Positions 1 through 6,752 of a DNA stretch of 11,828 bases are shown here, one piece after another. The first letter of the stretch is position 1; every line of letters begins with the position of its first letter. The notes under the pieces are model-generated. The model was not told the DNA's origin. It saw nothing but the letters and a program-made list of their open reading frames with translations, and did not search any database. The position numbers and the translations under genes were made by a program. The stretch is from an uncultured Collinsella sp. (GTDB lineage Bacteria > Actinomycetota > Coriobacteriia > Coriobacteriales > Coriobacteriaceae): the NCBI GenBank assembly GCA_900550835.1, contig URTP01000055.1, positions 1 to 11,828 of the forward strand, given 5' to 3'.

Positions 1-330
1 AACCGTCTGAACTTGGCGCTTACGCTCAAGCAGGGCGGCAACCTGCTGCTCCTCGACGAGCCCACGAACGACCTCGACGTCGAGACGCTGTCCTCGCTCG
101 AGGCGGCGCTGCTCGAGTTCCCGGGCTGCTCGGTGGTCATTAGCCACGACCGTATGTTCCTGGACCGCGTCGCCACGCACATTCTGGCGTGGGAGGGCAC
201 CGACGAGAATCCGGGCAACTGGTATTGGTTCGAGGGCAACTTCGAGGCCTATCAGGCCAACCGTATCGAGCGCTTGGGCGAGGACGCAGCCCAGCCGCAT
301 CGTATTCACCGCAAGCTCACGCGTGACTAG
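1..330 (+). CDS. ettA: EttA-type ABC-F translation factor, C-terminal end (partial)
   Basis: This is the last 109 residues of an ABC-F ATPase. The frame is open from base 1 and the 5' part lies outside the window. Visible are Walker B with the catalytic glutamate (LLLLDEPTNDLD, Glu20 of the fragment), the D-loop, and the H-switch ISHDRMFLDR. The tail ending in GADAxQPHRI-type sequence is characteristic of the EttA subgroup (here GEDAAQPHRIHRK). The sequence starts just after where the LSGGE signature should be. From family knowledge, EttA binds the ribosomal E site and couples the first rounds of elongation to the ATP/ADP ratio; it is soluble and has no membrane domain. A strong terminator follows 10 nt after the stop, so this is the end of its transcript. 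Other ABC-F members are possible, but the C-terminal sequence fits EttA best. Confidence 0.9.
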   Translation, partial: NRLNLALTLKQGGNLLLLDEPTNDLDVETLSSLEAALLEFPGCSVVISHDRMFLDRVATHILAWEGTDENPGNWYWFEGNFEAYQANRIERLGEDAAQPHRIHRKLTRD

Positions 331-340
331 TAGCAAGTAG

Positions 341-370
341 AAAGGCCGCCAGCAAGGGCGGCCTTTCTTG
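341..370 (+). terminator. Intrinsic terminator of the ettA-like gene
   Basis: A perfect 10-bp stem, aaaggccgcc (341-350) with ggcggccttt (357-366), closes a 6-nt loop. A short T-rich run follows. It lies 10 nt after the stop codon. Confidence 0.9.
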
Positions 371-395
371 TAGCAATTGCACTGCAGCTATGCCC

Positions 396-440
396 TGGCT
401 GCTGGTTTGATTCATAATCAAAGTCATCTCTTTGGGATTA
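396..440 (+). promoter_or_regulatory. Candidate promoter block shared with the ldh upstream region
   Basis: The block holds TGGCTGC (396-402), CATAATCAAAGTC (413-425; CATAAT is a possible -10) and TTGGGATTA (432-440). The same three words occur in the same order at 8114-8163 before ldh. No good -35 is visible. If it is a promoter for the protease gene, the leader would be about 190 nt long. Function is inferred only from the repetition and the -10-like hexamer. Confidence 0.3.
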
Positions 441-541
441 AAGCCCGTTTTTGCTATGAGTGATTTTCTAATTCCGTTAAAACGTAAAGACGTATTGGGT
501 TACAAGGACATAAGCAAATCGAATTGAAACATAACCAGTGC

Positions 542-553
542 TGTAACGTTACA
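542..553. promoter_or_regulatory. Perfect 12-bp palindrome, candidate operator upstream of the protease gene
   Basis: TGTAACGTTACA is perfectly self-complementary. It lies 64 nt before the protease start and just upstream of a -10-like TATAGA (562-567), so a bound regulator would overlap that putative promoter. A related half-site, GTTACA, occurs at 499-504. The regulator is not in the window and the promoter itself is weakly supported. Confidence 0.35.
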
Positions 554-616
554 AAAAAGGTTATAGAATAGGAGTATCTTATAAGTCGCTCCTCTATCCT
601 CTAGAAAGAAGAACAT

Positions 617-1744
617 ATGCTTTCGCGTCGTCGTTTTCTGCAACTTGTCGCGTCTTCAATTGTCGCCTTGGCCGCACGTCCGAAAGAGGTTTTTGCTTCG
701 ACGGGCAATATTGATGGTGAGCAGATACAATTTACTTCAGAAATTGCGCAAGAGCTTGCCGATAAATATATAAAGGGACTCCTCGGCTCTTCGTATACGC
801 CTTCTGACCCTATTCCTTTTGTAGACGTTGATGGGTCCCCGCTTGGCTACATTGTTCCGGTTGTGACATTCAATAGAGCCGCGGGCTATTTGGTTTTAGA
901 TGCTTCAGATGATGAAATACTTACGGGATATCGTTTTGGAGACGGCTTAGTCAGCCCTATGGATCGGGGAGGAGATCTTGGTGTTGAGTCTTATTCTTTC
1001 AATAACCCAGTCGTAATGATCAATCCATTCGAATTCGGTGTGCAATCTTTGGACGGTTCAATAACAACAAATTGCGGACGAACAATCCCGGCTGTTTCCA
1101 TAGAAGGACGGCCTGTCGTTTTATCGAATAAACCTTCAAGCTGGAACGATGTCGTAATTTACGCAACTCAAATGCAGGATTACACAGTATCTGGATTTCG
1201 TTCCATTTCTCAGTTTATGTCATATGATGAAAGCGAGATTAAGAGGCTTACTGCCCACTATGCTTGTATGGTGACAGCTTTTTCGAACGTTGCGGAACTG
1301 TATGGCATTGCCAATTTATATAGCGACCCTTCGCAATATATGCAGATATGGAATTACACCAATACCCATGCTCTTTCCGATGAAGAACAGACTGTTCCCG
1401 GCGTTGTTTTGGGCGGAACGCCGATATCAACCTGTGCAACGGGGTTTACAAATTACTGCGCAAGCAGAGGAAGTACTCTTATCGCCCGCACTGTCTCCTC
1501 TCCGGCTATCGCGAGCATTCAAAATGAGATTAACTCTAATAGACCGAATGTTTTACATGCGAGTTTGTACAACGGATCAGCCCATTCTGTAACAGCGGAG
1601 GCTTACGCCACACTTACTGGTAAGAAAACTGGAGAGACAAGGCAGATGATTGGCATAGCGGACGGCTGGAATTCATCTTTATCCTTCCTGAAGTATGATC
1701 AGAGCTATTATGCGTGGACTTATGGAACGACTTTTTCGAAGTAG
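617..1744 (+). CDS. Tat-exported papain-like (C10/C39-like) cysteine protease
   Basis: A predicted secreted 375-aa cysteine protease. Residues 1-27 form a twin-arginine signal (SRRRFLQ at 3-9, then a hydrophobic stretch) with a likely cleavage at VFA|STG. Residues 40-110 resemble a streptopain-type propeptide (VDVDGSPLGYIVP, then GYLVLDASDDEI and GYRFGDG). The putative catalytic domain carries YACMVTAFSNV with nucleophile Cys217, AHSVTAEAY with His323, and IADGWN with Asp349 or Asn352 as third residue. The start at 617 has AGAAAGAAG upstream (about 5 nt away) and no rival. The gene is clearly AT-richer and uses different codons from its neighbours, which suggests transfer. Its 3' end overlaps the lipoprotein gene. 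Folded export through Tat is unusual for this fold. The active-site order is convincing; the exact peptidase family is not settled, and an inactive homologue cannot be ruled out. Confidence 0.72.
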   Translation: MLSRRRFLQLVASSIVALAARPKEVFASTGNIDGEQIQFTSEIAQELADKYIKGLLGSSYTPSDPIPFVDVDGSPLGYIVPVVTFNRAAGYLVLDASDDEILTGYRFGDGLVSPMDRGGDLGVESYSFNNPVVMINPFEFGVQSLDGSITTNCGRTIPAVSIEGRPVVLSNKPSSWNDVVIYATQMQDYTVSGFRSISQFMSYDESEIKRLTAHYACMVTAFSNVAELYGIANLYSDPSQYMQIWNYTNTHALSDEEQTVPGVVLGGTPISTCATGFTNYCASRGSTLIARTVSSPAIASIQNEINSNRPNVLHASLYNGSAHSVTAEAYATLTGKKTGETRQMIGIADGWNSSLSFLKYDQSYYAWTYGTTFSK

Positions 1745-2114
1745 GGCGATTCGTCTAGCTCTGTCTTTGGTGCTGATGGCTTCATTGGTGGGCTGTTCAA
1801 CAAAGGAAGAGATATCGCGCGGAGGTTCCGGAGAAGTGACTGCGACAGACTCAGGTTCATTAGAAATAGCTGGCGGGCATGCCGATGTGATGTTACAAGG
1901 AAAAGGCGTGCTTAGGTCGATTGATGCTGAAGACGCTGTCTGCTCAATAGAGGATTTGAAGACAGGTGAAACTGCATCGTACCGAGTTTCAGATAATGCT
2001 GCGAATATGATTGAGTCGATACCGACTGGAGCGCAGGTTTCTTTTAGATACTTTGCTCCGCAACTTGAGGATGAGCTTGCTTCTCTGGTGTCTATATGCG
2101 CCGATGACAACTAA
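1722..2114 (+). CDS. Small lipoprotein overlapping the protease gene, unknown function
   Basis: A 130-aa predicted lipoprotein with a basic n-region (MERLFRSR), a hydrophobic core and lipobox LVGC with Cys25 as the lipidated residue. The mature part is about 105 aa. After an acidic spacer, residues ~50-120 alternate short beta-like strands (GVLRSIDAED, SIEDLKTGETASYRV, IPTGAQVSFRYF), a pattern seen in small beta-barrel domains of OB or CusF type. No metal-binding motif is evident. The start overlaps the protease end by 23 nt in another frame, implying translational coupling. ATGs at 1695 and 1710 are alternatives; none has a strong Shine-Dalgarno site. It is AT-rich like the protease. By position it could be a surface-anchored partner or inhibitor of the protease, as Spi is to SpeB, but it does not resemble the propeptide, so that is only a hypothesis. 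Confidence 0.7.
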   Translation: MERLFRSRAIRLALSLVLMASLVGCSTKEEISRGGSGEVTATDSGSLEIAGGHADVMLQGKGVLRSIDAEDAVCSIEDLKTGETASYRVSDNAANMIESIPTGAQVSFRYFAPQLEDELASLVSICADDN

Positions 2115-2127
2115 AAGGCCTGAATTC

Positions 2128-2170
2128 AAACGGCCTCGGATGGTCAATTGGCTATCCGAGGCCGTTTTTT
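2128..2170. terminator. Bidirectional intrinsic terminator between convergent genes
   Basis: A perfect 14-bp stem (2128-2141 with 2154-2167) closes a 12-nt loop. It is followed by TTTTTT on the + strand, and by an A/T-rich run on the minus strand. It lies 13 nt after the lipoprotein stop. The repaired minus-strand gene stops at 2169-2171, right at its foot, so it can serve both transcripts. Confidence 0.9.
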
Positions 2171-3475
2171 ACTCGACCGGGGCTTCGACCTTGTCGATGG
2201 CCCAGGTGGATCCGAGGCCACCGGCGGTGTTGCGGCGGATGCGCACGGTAACCTCGCGGCGTTCGCCGGCCTGCGTGTAGCGCAGGGGGAAGCTCGCGCG
2301 GTTACGGCCAGCCTCGATGGTACCGCGCTCGCGAGCGATCCAGTAGTACTCGCCGACGATGCCGAGGGTGTCGGCGCCGTAGGGGAGATAAGTCGACAGC
2401 TGGTGCAGCAGCGGACTAGGGCAGAAGACCTCGGTCGCGAAATCGATGGGGAAGTCCCCGGGGATGGTCGGTGCTGCGGGAGCGGGGGCCGGTGCTGAAT
2501 TGGGACCGGAGTCGGTGCAGGTGTGGGAGCCTGGTCACAGGCGGGTGCGGATGCGGACTCAATGACAGGTGCAGACTCAGATGCCGCTTCTGGCTTAGCT
2601 ATGGAATCTGTCGGTTCCACGGAGATGGACGTGTCTTCGGTCCCGGTTTTGGCACCGGCCTGCGGAGTGTCCTCTGCCTCGACGTTCGGCTTGGCCTCGA
2701 CCGGCGTGGATACCATGGTGGTGATGCCGGCGTTGGCGTTCTCGGGGTCATAGACAACCGTGAGCGAGATGGCGGGCTGCGGCGTCTCGGGTTCCGGCGT
2801 CGCCTCGGTAGCGTCTTGATTCGCGGGCTCGTCGGACTGGTCGTCCTCGGCGTTGTCGCCAAAGACATCGCTGTTTTGGAACGCAGGCGTCTCGGGTTGG
2901 CCGGCGGTTTCTTCGGCTTTCGACTTGGGAACCTCGTTGAGCTCAACGGCGGCTTCCTGCTCAGCCATGACTTCGGGCTCGGTCGTGGCAGCGATTTCAG
3001 TTTCGACCTCTGCCGTTACTTCAGCAGTGACTTCAGCCTCTACCTCAGGCTCGGGCTCCGGAGCGACTTCGGCCACGGACTCGGGCTCGGGACGCTTAAC
3101 GTGCTTGGGACGCACGGCCTTCAGGTCCTTCTCGCCGCGCTTTTTCTTTTTGTAGGACTGCTTGGCGCCCTTGGCGGCCTTGGGCTTGTCCTCGCCCTTG
3201 GCAAGGGCAGCATCCCAGGCCTCATTGGCGATGACGGTGGCATACAGACGTCCGCCCTTAAAGACGGTCAGCTTAATGCAGTCGTCGAGTTCCTCGAGCA
3301 GCTCGCGCGTGGACTCGAAGCCCAGGTCATAAGCGGTCATATCGCCAGCGGCGAGTGTCTCCTCGACCTGTGTCATAAACGTTTGCTTGCCGCATCCAAT
3401 CGCATCGCGCAGCAGGCGATACAGATAGATGTGGTTGCCCAGCGATAGCGTGGGCTTAACTATTGTCTTGCTCAT
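2169..3475 (-). CDS. Winged-helix (LOTUS-like) protein with acidic linker; reading frame interrupted near 2502
   Basis: A protein of unrecognised family in three parts. Residues 1-95 look like a small winged-helix domain, OST-HTH/LOTUS-like in pattern (YDLGFESTRELLEELDD, then KGGRLYATVI). Residues ~96-125 are Lys-rich. Residues ~125-324 are a low-complexity Glu/Pro/Ala/Thr linker. The frame then breaks: the original frame runs on as an Arg/Ser/Pro-rich tail to 2144. Reading with one extra base at the GGG of 2502-2504 instead gives 110 residues that look like a real domain (IDFATEVFCPSPLLHQL, GEYYWIARERGTIEAG, STWAIDKVEAPVE), ending at a TAA directly before the terminator. Repaired length is about 435 aa. 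The ATG at 3475 is set by AGAGGAGA 8 nt upstream. The gene may be a recent pseudogene, a phase variant, or intact with a sequence error. RNA binding is possible if the LOTUS likeness holds. Confidence 0.65.
2499..2507 (-). other. Putative frameshift site inside the 2169-3475 gene
   Basis: On the minus strand the original frame reads Val-Pro-Ile across gtc-cca-att. Adding one C to the CCC run (GGG at 2502-2504 on +) gives Val-Pro-Asn and joins an uninterrupted Ala/Pro linker to a domain-like C-terminus. The second frame closes upstream at a stop at 2535-2537, so the switch must lie between about 2499 and 2534. No classic X-XXY-YYZ slippery heptamer is present in the original frame. Confidence 0.7.
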
Positions 3476-3540
3476 GGCAAATCTCCTCTTTACACACCAA
3501 AGCATCTTACCATCGCGCAGGGCTTGCCACCTCGGCGCCC

Positions 3541-3579
3541 AAAGCAAACGGGCGCGACCGTTGCCGGTTCGCGCCCGTT
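3541..3579 (-). terminator. Intrinsic terminator of the 3614-4558 gene
   Basis: The 11-bp inverted repeat aacgggcgcga (3547-3557) and tcgcgcccgtt (3569-3579) is followed on the minus strand by a short interrupted T run (TTTGCTTT). It lies 35 nt after the minus-strand stop. The next minus-strand gene must therefore have its own promoter at 3476-3540. A possible -10 for it, TAAGAT, reads on the minus strand at 3504-3509. Confidence 0.7.
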
Positions 3580-3613
3580 ATACAGGTCGGTTATCTGTGA
3601 GAGGCGATCGTGC

Positions 3614-4558
3614 TTAGTTGCCCGATGTCGTGCCTTGGCTCGAGCTGTCGGATGCCGTGCCGGATGCGGTTCCGCTCGAGCTGTTTGTGTTGCTGTTGTC
3701 GGTTGAGCCCGTGCCCGATGCATTGCCGCTCGTCTGGTCACCCGTGCTCTGCTGAGAGCCGTCGGTCGTTTGGCTGGAGTCGGTCGTTCCGGATTGTGTG
3801 CCGCCGCTGTTCGAAGAGGAATCGGTGCCTTGCGACTGATCAGGGGTGGTCGAGGAAGAATCGGTGGGTGCGGAGTTGGCCTGTGAGTCGTTCTGCTGGC
3901 TTTGCGATTGGCCGGCGCTGTCCGCGTCTTGCTCGGTCGTGCGCGACGAAAGGATTGGCTCGGGGCGCTCGCCCAGACCCTCACCGGCGGTGGTTATAAG
4001 GATGGCGCCGGCGCAGGCGATAACCGCGACGATGGCGATGGCGATCGAGAAGATGATGACCTTCTTTTGCGTCTGGCTGCGCTCTTCCGCCGCCTTGGCG
4101 CGCAGGCTGTTGGGGGCGACGCGCGCCGTGGTCGCGCGTCCCGCGACCTGACGCATCTCCTGCGTAGTCGCGGCGCCGCCCAGGTGCTCCTCGGCATTAA
4201 GCTCAACGGGCTCATAGGCGCCGGCGGGGTAGTCGACGGCGGCGTGCGTACCTTTGAGGGCTTCGGCGCTGGCAGAGATAAAGTGGCGGTAGACCTGCGA
4301 GGACACAACGGTGATGACCGAGCTCACGGCGGCACCAATTACTGAACCAGCGATACCAATCTTGGAGGCAAGCGCCACGCTCGTGGCGGCAGCTGCGGCG
4401 CCGGCGATGATCTGGGGAATGGAAATGTCATCGAACAGGCCCTTTTTGGGCGCGATGGCCATGGTCTGTCCGATGGAATGGTTCTCGTGCACGCCGTTGT
4501 TGAGCGATGCCGGCGTCATGACGCGCGTGCGCGGCGCGTCGGTGTACTTGGTTGTCAT
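3614..4558 (-). CDS. Membrane protein with Ser/Thr/Gln-rich extracellular tail, unknown function
   Basis: A 314-aa protein I cannot assign to a family. Residues 1-45 are polar and probably cytoplasmic. Residues ~48-88 are Ala/Gly/Val-rich and could form one or two membrane segments (PQIIAGAAAAATSVALAS, then GSVIGAAVSSVITVV). A polar region follows, then a clear membrane segment at ~167-189 (KKVIIFSIAIAIVAVIACAG). From ~205 to the end the chain is a low-complexity Ser/Thr/Gln/Asn/Gly/Asp tail. With three segments and an inside N-terminus, the tail would face outside, in or through the cell wall; it could be glycosylated. No LPXTG signal is present. The start at 4558 is supported by GGGAGGA about 8 nt upstream. 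A terminator follows and the upstream region is shared with the divergent nadE. It could be a cell-envelope or sensing component; this is inference from composition alone. Confidence 0.8.
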   Translation of the reverse strand: MTTKYTDAPRTRVMTPASLNNGVHENHSIGQTMAIAPKKGLFDDISIPQIIAGAAAAATSVALASKIGIAGSVIGAAVSSVITVVSSQVYRHFISASAEALKGTHAAVDYPAGAYEPVELNAEEHLGGAATTQEMRQVAGRATTARVAPNSLRAKAAEERSQTQKKVIIFSIAIAIVAVIACAGAILITTAGEGLGERPEPILSSRTTEQDADSAGQSQSQQNDSQANSAPTDSSSTTPDQSQGTDSSSNSGGTQSGTTDSSQTTDGSQQSTGDQTSGNASGTGSTDNSNTNSSSGTASGTASDSSSQGTTSGN

Positions 4559-4623
4559 ACGGGGTCCTCCCGGTGTAAATCTGCTTCGTTTCGTGTAGCC
4601 ATCAGGGTACCCACCAGATGTGA

Positions 4624-4629
4624 ATCATA
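4624..4629 (-). promoter_or_regulatory. Candidate -10 for the minus-strand membrane-protein gene
   Basis: The minus strand reads TATGAT here. A TTGATG lies 19 bp further upstream, a long spacing for a -35. The position, about 65 nt before the start codon, is plausible for the 3614-4558 gene, but the match is weak. Confidence 0.3.
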
Positions 4630-4653
4630 CGTGTCATTTAACAGATACCATCA

Positions 4654-4680
4654 ACTCATCAATAGCTCACCAAGTTGGTG
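4654..4680. promoter_or_regulatory. Composite motif (15-mer plus palindrome) in the divergent region before nadE
   Basis: ACTCATCAATAGCTC (4654-4668) runs straight into the palindrome CACCAAGTTGGTG (4668-4680), which has perfect 6-bp arms around one central base. The same 15-mer with one change, again followed by a palindrome, occurs at 8036-8063 before ldh. The site lies between two divergent genes, upstream of the likely nadE promoter, where an operator would be expected. I do not recognise the cognate regulator. Confidence 0.4.
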
Positions 4681-4701
4681 GGATGCGGTTGCACCCGGCG
4701 G

Positions 4702-4713
4702 TTGAACTACAAT
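4702..4713 (+). promoter_or_regulatory. nadE: Candidate nadE promoter core
   Basis: TTGAAC is followed directly by TACAAT (4708-4713), a good -10 hexamer, placing transcription start near 4720, about 40 nt before the chosen start codon at 4762. No convincing -35 is found at normal spacing. A similar string (TTGAAC then CAATAT, then AGGGGTTGC) occurs at 6753-6773 before the aminotransferase, supporting a shared promoter type. Confidence 0.35.
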
Positions 4714-4761
4714 AAGGCTTGCTAATTGTTATGAATGGCGTCTACGCACGGGAGCATTCTT

Positions 4762-6741
4762 ATGGATCTTCACCTTTCTCAGTCTGATGGCTTTTTGCGT
4801 GTGGCGGCGGCGTCGCCGCGGATTCGCGTGGCCGATGTCGAGGGCAATGCCGAGGTTGCGCTGACGGCTGTTCGTGAGGCTGCCGAGCGCGGCGTTCGCG
4901 CGTTGGTACTGCCCGAGCTCAACCTGTGCGGCTATACCGCGGCCGACCTGTTCCATAACCGCACGCTGCTGCATGCCTGTGAGGCGGCGCTCGTGCGCAT
5001 TCTCGATAAAACCCGTGAGCTGCCGATCGTCTTTACCATCGGTCTTCCCGTCGCGGTGGCCGAAAACATCTACAATTGCGCCGCCGTGTGCTGTGCGGGC
5101 GAGCTTTTGGGCCTTACGGCCAAAAAGTACTTGCCCAACTACGGAGAGTTTTATGAGCGCCGCTGGTTTGCTCTGGCGCCGGCCGATCCCGTGTGGATTG
5201 AATTTGCTGGTCAGGGTCCGGTGCCGCTTGGCTCGGGGCTTGTCTACCGCTGCTGCGATGAAGGTGCCGAGAATCTGGTGCTGGGTGTCGAGGTGTGCGA
5301 GGACCTGTGGGTACCGGCGCCCCCCTCGACCGAGATGGCGCTTGCTGGCGCGACGGTGATCCTCAACCCGTCGGCCTCGGACGAGATTATCGGCAAGGCG
5401 GATTACCGCCGCAGCCTCATCTCCAACCAGAGTGCGCGCCTGTACTGCGCCTATGCCTACGCGGATGCGAGTGAGGGCGAATCTACGACCGACATGGTCT
5501 TTGCGGGCGAGAACCTGATCTACGAAAACGGCTCTAAGCTGGCCGCGACAGGGCTTCTCACCTGCGATATGGCGGTCGCCGATGTCGATCTTGACCGCTT
5601 GGTTGCCGAGCGCCGTCGCTCGACGACGTGGACGCGCGCCGACGATGCGCCGGAGGCCACGACCGTTGAGTTTTCGTTTGAGGGCGTGTTGGCCGAAGAA
5701 CCTGTCCTGCGCGATGCCTGCGATATCGACCGCGTTTTCCCGCGCGCGCCCTTTGTGCCGGCCGATCATGGCGACCTGGCCGAGCGCTGCGAGACCATCC
5801 TCGACCTGCAGACCGCGGGCCTCAAGACACGCCTTGCCCACACGGGCACCAAGGCGGCTGTTATCGGTCTTTCGGGCGGCTTGGACTCCACGCTGGCGCT
5901 GCTTGTGACTGTGCGTGCTTTCGATGCACTGGGGCTGCCGCGCACGGGTATCACGGCGGTCTCCATGCCCGGCTTTGGCACGACGCACCGCACCAAGTCC
6001 AATGCCGAGTCGCTTGCTCGCGATTTGGGTGTGAGCTTCCGCGAGGTCTCGATCCATGCGGCCGTGGAGCAGCACTTTGAGGACATCGAGCACGACCCGG
6101 CCATTCAGGACGTGACCTACGAAAACAGCCAGGCGCGCGAGCGTACGCAGATTCTCATGGATCTGGCCAACCAGGCTGGCGGCTTTGTCATCGGCACCGG
6201 TGACCTGTCGGAGCTGGCGCTCGGCTGGGCTACCTATAACGGCGACCACATGAGTATGTATGCCGTCAACGCGAGCGTGCCCAAGACGCTCGTGCGCCAT
6301 CTGGTGCGCTATGCGGCTGATGTCTTTGGCGGGCGTATTGCCGAGGTTTTGCTCGACATCCTTGATACGCCGGTGTCTCCCGAACTTCTGCCGCCCACGG
6401 GCGACGGCGAGATCGCTCAGAAGACCGAGGACTTGGTGGGTCCCTACGAGCTGCACGACTACTTCCTCTACTACCTGCTGCGCTTTGGCTTTGAGCCGGG
6501 CAAGATCTACCGCATGGCGCTCAAAAGCTTCGAGGGCGTCTATGACGAGGTGACGATTCATGCGTGGCTACGTACGTTCTACCGTCGCTTCTTTGCCCAG
6601 CAGTTTAAGCGTAGCTGCCTGCCCGACGGTCCCAAGGTGGGTTCGGTGACGCTCAGCCCGCGCGGCGATTGGCGTATGCCGAGTGACGCCAGCTCGCGTT
6701 TGTGGCTTGCGCAGATCGACGCGCTCAATCCAGTTGACTAA
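4762..6741 (+). CDS. nadE: Glutamine-dependent NAD+ synthetase
   Basis: Catalyses the last step of NAD+ synthesis: ATP-dependent amidation of nicotinic acid adenine dinucleotide, using ammonia freed from glutamine and channelled between the domains. It is a 659-aa cytosolic enzyme of usual length for the two-domain form. The N-terminal nitrilase-type glutaminase has the full Glu-Lys-Cys triad: Glu52 (LPELNLCGY), Lys121 (TAKKYLPNYGEFYE) and Cys179 (GVEVCEDLWVP). The synthetase domain begins near 345 and has the pyrophosphate loop SGGLDS (371-376) and GTGDLSELALGW (478-489). I chose ATG 4762 because GGGAG lies 8 nt upstream and the protein then starts like other NadE proteins; an in-frame ATG at 4735 has no ribosome site. 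It stands alone, divergent from the membrane-protein gene, and ends before a strong terminator. Confidence 0.95.
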   Translation: MDLHLSQSDGFLRVAAASPRIRVADVEGNAEVALTAVREAAERGVRALVLPELNLCGYTAADLFHNRTLLHACEAALVRILDKTRELPIVFTIGLPVAVAENIYNCAAVCCAGELLGLTAKKYLPNYGEFYERRWFALAPADPVWIEFAGQGPVPLGSGLVYRCCDEGAENLVLGVEVCEDLWVPAPPSTEMALAGATVILNPSASDEIIGKADYRRSLISNQSARLYCAYAYADASEGESTTDMVFAGENLIYENGSKLAATGLLTCDMAVADVDLDRLVAERRRSTTWTRADDAPEATTVEFSFEGVLAEEPVLRDACDIDRVFPRAPFVPADHGDLAERCETILDLQTAGLKTRLAHTGTKAAVIGLSGGLDSTLALLVTVRAFDALGLPRTGITAVSMPGFGTTHRTKSNAESLARDLGVSFREVSIHAAVEQHFEDIEHDPAIQDVTYENSQARERTQILMDLANQAGGFVIGTGDLSELALGWATYNGDHMSMYAVNASVPKTLVRHLVRYAADVFGGRIAEVLLDILDTPVSPELLPPTGDGEIAQKTEDLVGPYELHDYFLYYLLRFGFEPGKIYRMALKSFEGVYDEVTIHAWLRTFYRRFFAQQFKRSCLPDGPKVGSVTLSPRGDWRMPSDASSRLWLAQIDALNPVD

Positions 6742-6752
6742 GGTTGGCTAAA

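Noticed and set aside
2144..2498. The Arg/Ser/Pro-rich tail of the minus-strand gene in its original frame.
   Set aside because: Composition is that of out-of-frame GC-rich DNA and it stops inside the terminator; the neighbouring frame gives a domain-like sequence ending exactly before it.
2499..2507. Programmed -1 ribosomal frameshifting as the explanation for the frame break.
   Set aside because: No X-XXY-YYZ slippery heptamer occurs in the original frame and no obvious stimulatory stem was seen just downstream; a one-base loss in the CCC run is simpler.
2471..3448. A 325-codon + strand frame opposite the winged-helix gene.
   Set aside because: It is a Gly/Leu/Arg-rich low-complexity translation of the reverse of a Glu/Pro/Ala linker; the minus-strand gene has the ribosome site and terminator.
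4729..6561. A 610-codon open frame antisense to nadE.
   Set aside because: It mirrors the codon bias of a certain gene with full catalytic motifs; its composition (Arg/His/Gly/Ala-rich) and lack of a ribosome site mark it as a shadow.
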